Part shown: piece after piece, positions 5,065-6,842 of the stretch
Layout: the number at the start of each line of letters is the position of its first letter
Numbering within the stretch: the stretch's first letter is position 1
Assembly (NCBI GenBank): GCA_020848855.1
Contig: JADLHH010000518.1
Coordinates: forward strand, 1 to 6,842
Source: Anaerolineae bacterium
GTDB taxonomy: Bacteria; Chloroflexota; Anaerolineae; Aggregatilineales; Phototrophicaceae
Length of the DNA: 6,842 bases
Direction of reading: 5' to 3'
Notes under the pieces: model-generated
What the model saw: only the letters and a program-made list of their open reading frames with translations
Databases searched by the model: none
What the model was told of the DNA's origin: nothing
Program-made: the position numbers and the translations under genes

Positions 5065-6050
5065 ATGAACAGGAAACGGTCTGCAATAGCCTTTGTCTTA
5101 AGCTGCGTAATCATACTTGGCACGAGCTTGGGCGCTGCTGCACAAGAGGAAGCCGGGCAACTTAGCGCCACGCTCTTCGTTTCAGGGCTGGAGGGCGGTT
5201 CCGGCAGCACGATCGGTCCTGATGGCGAATTGTATGTCGCCGAAACCACATCGGCAGAATCGTGCGCGTCGATCCGCAGACCGGAGAAGTAATGACGTTT
5301 GCCAGCGGTCTTCCGAAGCGGCTCATCCATACGGGCGGCATCATGGACATCGCATTCAGTGGGAACACAGCTTACGCACTGATCACACTCGTGGGGGAAG
5401 CTGTTGGCGGCGACGATATTTCCGGTATCTACCGTATCGACGACGAAGACAGTTTTACGGTCATTGCGGATATAGGTCAGTTCTCTGTAGACAACCCGCC
5501 GACCACCGACTTCTTTGTCCCGACCGGAGTCCAGTATGCAATGGAAGTCTATGGTGATGGCTTCCTTGTCACCGATGGACATCACAACCGAGTGCTACAG
5601 GTTACACTCGACGGTGATATCACTGAATTAATCACGTTTGATAACATTGTCCCGACCGGGTTGGAGGTGTCAGCCTCAGCCAAGACGATCTATATGACTG
5701 AGGCGGGTCCTGTCCCCCACCTGCCTGAGAACGGCAAGGTGGTGATGTTTGAGCCGGAATCATCCACAGCTACAGAGGTAGCGTCCGGCGCGCGCCTGTT
5801 GGTTGATGTCGAATATGGCTGCTGTGGCACGCTCTACGCCCTCGCGCAGGGCGACTTTGAAGAAGGCAACCCAGATGGTTATCCGGCGCAGCCGAACACC
5901 GGATCGCTGGTGGAAGTGAACTCGGACGGCACTTTCACTATCCTTGTGGAAGGGCTGAATCAGCCGACTTCGCTTGAGATCATTGGAGACACCGCATACG
6001 TTGTCACCCTGAACGGGGAGATACGGGAAATCGATGGCGTTTCCCTCTGA
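5065..6050 (+). pseudogene. Secreted ScyD/ScyE-like beta-propeller protein, broken by a frameshift
   Basis: Read across one frame change this would be a protein of about 328 residues. ATG 5065 has AAAGGAG (5052-5058) six bases upstream. The first residues, MNRKRSAIAF then a hydrophobic run ending LGAAAQ, form a classical signal peptide, so the product would be exported. The body fits the ScyD/ScyE propeller family: GPDGELYVAET, GDDISGIYRIDDE, FLVTDGHHNRVLQVTLDG, VPTGLEVSASAKTIYMTEAG and LVEGLNQPTSLEIIGDTAYV. The first frame ends at TAA 5290-5292. The continuation GRIVRVDPQTGEV is read one frame over from about 5250. Losing one base (or gaining two) around 5245-5252 explains the break. It could be a real mutation or a sequencing or assembly error. 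Biochemical role is unknown for most members; the name comes from the cyanobacterial scytonemin cluster. No link to the upstream operon is evident. Confidence 0.72.
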
Positions 6051-6402
6051 GCAACCTGACCTGCTGACGCCTGACGGTTCACGACATACATGAAAGTGGA
6101 TGCAGCATTCGCAGTCTCTATGATTTAGTCTTGAATAGATCAGTATGAGTACATAATGTGCTTGGGTGCGCCGGGTCTTGTGTCCATCCTGGTCGCATCC
6201 TTTGTTCTCCCTCAAATGCCAACTACCAACCTCTGATTCGGCATCTGCTTCAGCAGCTAGACCTGCCGCTTAAGACTCCATTCGTTCGACAACCATATAA
6301 ACATCGTTCGAACTAAGGTCGTAAGCAGAAATTCGCTTAGTGGGTCAGATGACATAGACATCGCTATAAATCACCTTCCCAGATGGATACCAGATACAGT
6401 AA
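6051..6402. other. Intergenic spacer with no gene recognised
   Basis: About 350 lower-GC bases with stops in all frames and no RNA gene recognised. No U-tailed terminator hairpin was found after the propeller gene. The only repeat noted is TCGTTCGA at 6282-6289 and again at 6304-6311, 22 bases apart; the second copy overlaps the palindrome GTTCGAAC (6306-6313). Confidence 0.45.
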
Positions 6403-6431
6403 TTGACATGAAATTGCTTTCATGCTATATT
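6403..6431 (+). promoter_or_regulatory. Strong promoter of the aldolase gene
   Basis: Perfect -35 TTGACA (6403-6408), a 17-base spacer and -10 TATATT (6426-6431) with an upstream TGC giving an extended -10. The predicted start is near 6438, inside the palindromic operator, with a leader of about 59 bases to the ATG at 6497. Confidence 0.72.
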
Positions 6432-6432
6432 C

Positions 6433-6460
6433 AGGAAACTGGTTGCGCAACCAGTTTCCT
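6433..6460. promoter_or_regulatory. 28-bp perfect palindrome, probable LacI-family operator
   Basis: Positions 6433-6460 are perfectly self-complementary, centred on TGGTTGCGCAACCA. The central CG flanked by TTG/CAA is typical of LacI/GalR-family operators. It starts one base after the -10 box and covers the transcription start, so binding should block the promoter. It is unrelated to the TGAAC-N4-GTTCA operators at the left, so a different regulator, not in this window, is implied. As RNA it could also fold into a 5' hairpin. Confidence 0.7.
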
Positions 6461-6496
6461 AGAAAATATCTACCATCTTTTGAGGCGGAATGTAGC

Positions 6497-6842
6497 ATGA
6501 GGCAAAACCGAACACTCGCCCGAATACGTCAGGGTAAGCCAGCGATTGGTCTTTGGTTGCAAACCGGCAGTTTTCACACGGCACGCCTACTGGCTATGCA
6601 GAACATGTTCGACTGGTTGCTCGTAGACATGGAACATACGCCCGTTGATCTCTCTATGGCGTCTGCGATTTTTGCTGGTATCGCTGACATCAGTGAAGGC
6701 AGATGTACGCCGCTTGCTCGCGTTCCACATGGCACGCTCTACCATATCAAACAAGCCCTCGATGCCGGGGCGCAAGGGATTGTCGTGCCTATGGTCAACA
6801 CAGCGGAAGAAGCAGCGGACGCGGTTCGATTCGCTCGCTTTC
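6497..6842 (+). CDS. HpcH/HpaI-family aldolase, N-terminal part (cut by the right edge)
   Basis: 115 codons are present. The translation fits class II, metal-dependent pyruvate aldolases of the HpcH/HpaI family, which split 2-keto-3-deoxy sugar acids or 2,4-dihydroxyhept-2-enedioate into pyruvate (or a related keto acid) and an aldehyde. Motifs seen: GKPAIGLWLQTGS (13-25), FDWLLVDMEHTP (38-49) with H47 in the place of the catalytic histidine, LARVP (73-77) with the substrate-binding arginine, and LDAGAQGIVVPMVNTAEEA (88-106). The second metal ligand region lies at or beyond the cut. ATG 6497 is used, with GAGG at 6482-6485 upstream, slightly far at 11 bases. It has its own promoter and LacI-type operator, so it is regulated separately from the transketolase operon. 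The exact substrate (for example 2-keto-3-deoxy-rhamnonate or a relative) cannot be decided. Confidence 0.85.
   Translation, partial: MRQNRTLARIRQGKPAIGLWLQTGSFHTARLLAMQNMFDWLLVDMEHTPVDLSMASAIFAGIADISEGRCTPLARVPHGTLYHIKQALDAGAQGIVVPMVNTAEEAADAVRFARF

Noticed and set aside
5262..6050. Separate gene starting at GTG 5262
   Set aside because: The GTG encodes a valine in the middle of the conserved GRIVRVDP segment and has no ribosome site. The frame is the continuation of the signal-peptide gene at 5065.
6296..6320. Possible tRNA T-loop (GTTCGAAC)
   Set aside because: No flanking T-stem, anticodon arm or acceptor stem can be formed on either strand.

Overview
The window looks like bacterial accessory (catabolic) DNA. 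The genes from about 548 to 4766 are GC-rich and compact. The right-hand third (about 4770-6842) is less GC-rich and loosely packed. Purine-rich Shine-Dalgarno sites and sigma-70-like promoters occur throughout. The gene mix (SorC-type regulator, two-subunit transketolase, RuBisCO-like protein, ScyD-like propeller, HpaI-type aldolase) would suit a Chloroflexota/Anaerolineae-type heterotroph, but that assignment is an impression and cannot be proved from this sequence.

Left edge to 547: a minus-strand gene begins at position 53 and runs off the left edge. It is read away from a regulator gene across a roughly 490-base control region. That region holds two promoters, a 24-bp perfect palindrome and a second operator.

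548-4766: a SorC/DeoR-type sugar-responsive regulator starts at a TTG codon. After an intergenic promoter/operator comes a tightly coupled three-gene operon: transketolase N-terminal subunit, transketolase C-terminal subunit (3-base gap), and a form IV RuBisCO-like protein (4-base ATGA overlap). The same operator pattern, TGAAC-N4-GTTCA, lies exactly 6 bases after the -10 box of all three promoters (left gene, regulator, transketolase operon). The regulator therefore probably controls itself, the operon and the divergent gene as one regulon. The likely job is breakdown of an unusual, perhaps branched, sugar or sugar acid. In known D-apiose/D-apionate catabolism, a two-subunit transketolase acts on apulose 4-phosphate and a RuBisCO-like protein (OiaX) acts on 3-oxo-isoapionate 4-phosphate, usually as alternative branches. 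Finding both enzyme types in one operon is the most interesting feature here. The kinase and dehydrogenase expected for such a pathway are not in the window.

4767-6050: an intergenic stretch with a possible minus-strand gene remnant, followed by a secreted ScyD/ScyE-like beta-propeller gene broken by one frameshift near 5248.

6051-6842: a mostly featureless spacer, then a strong promoter overlapped by a 28-bp perfect LacI-type palindrome, and the first 115 codons of an HpcH/HpaI-family aldolase that runs off the right edge. This is a separately regulated carbohydrate-acid catabolic unit.
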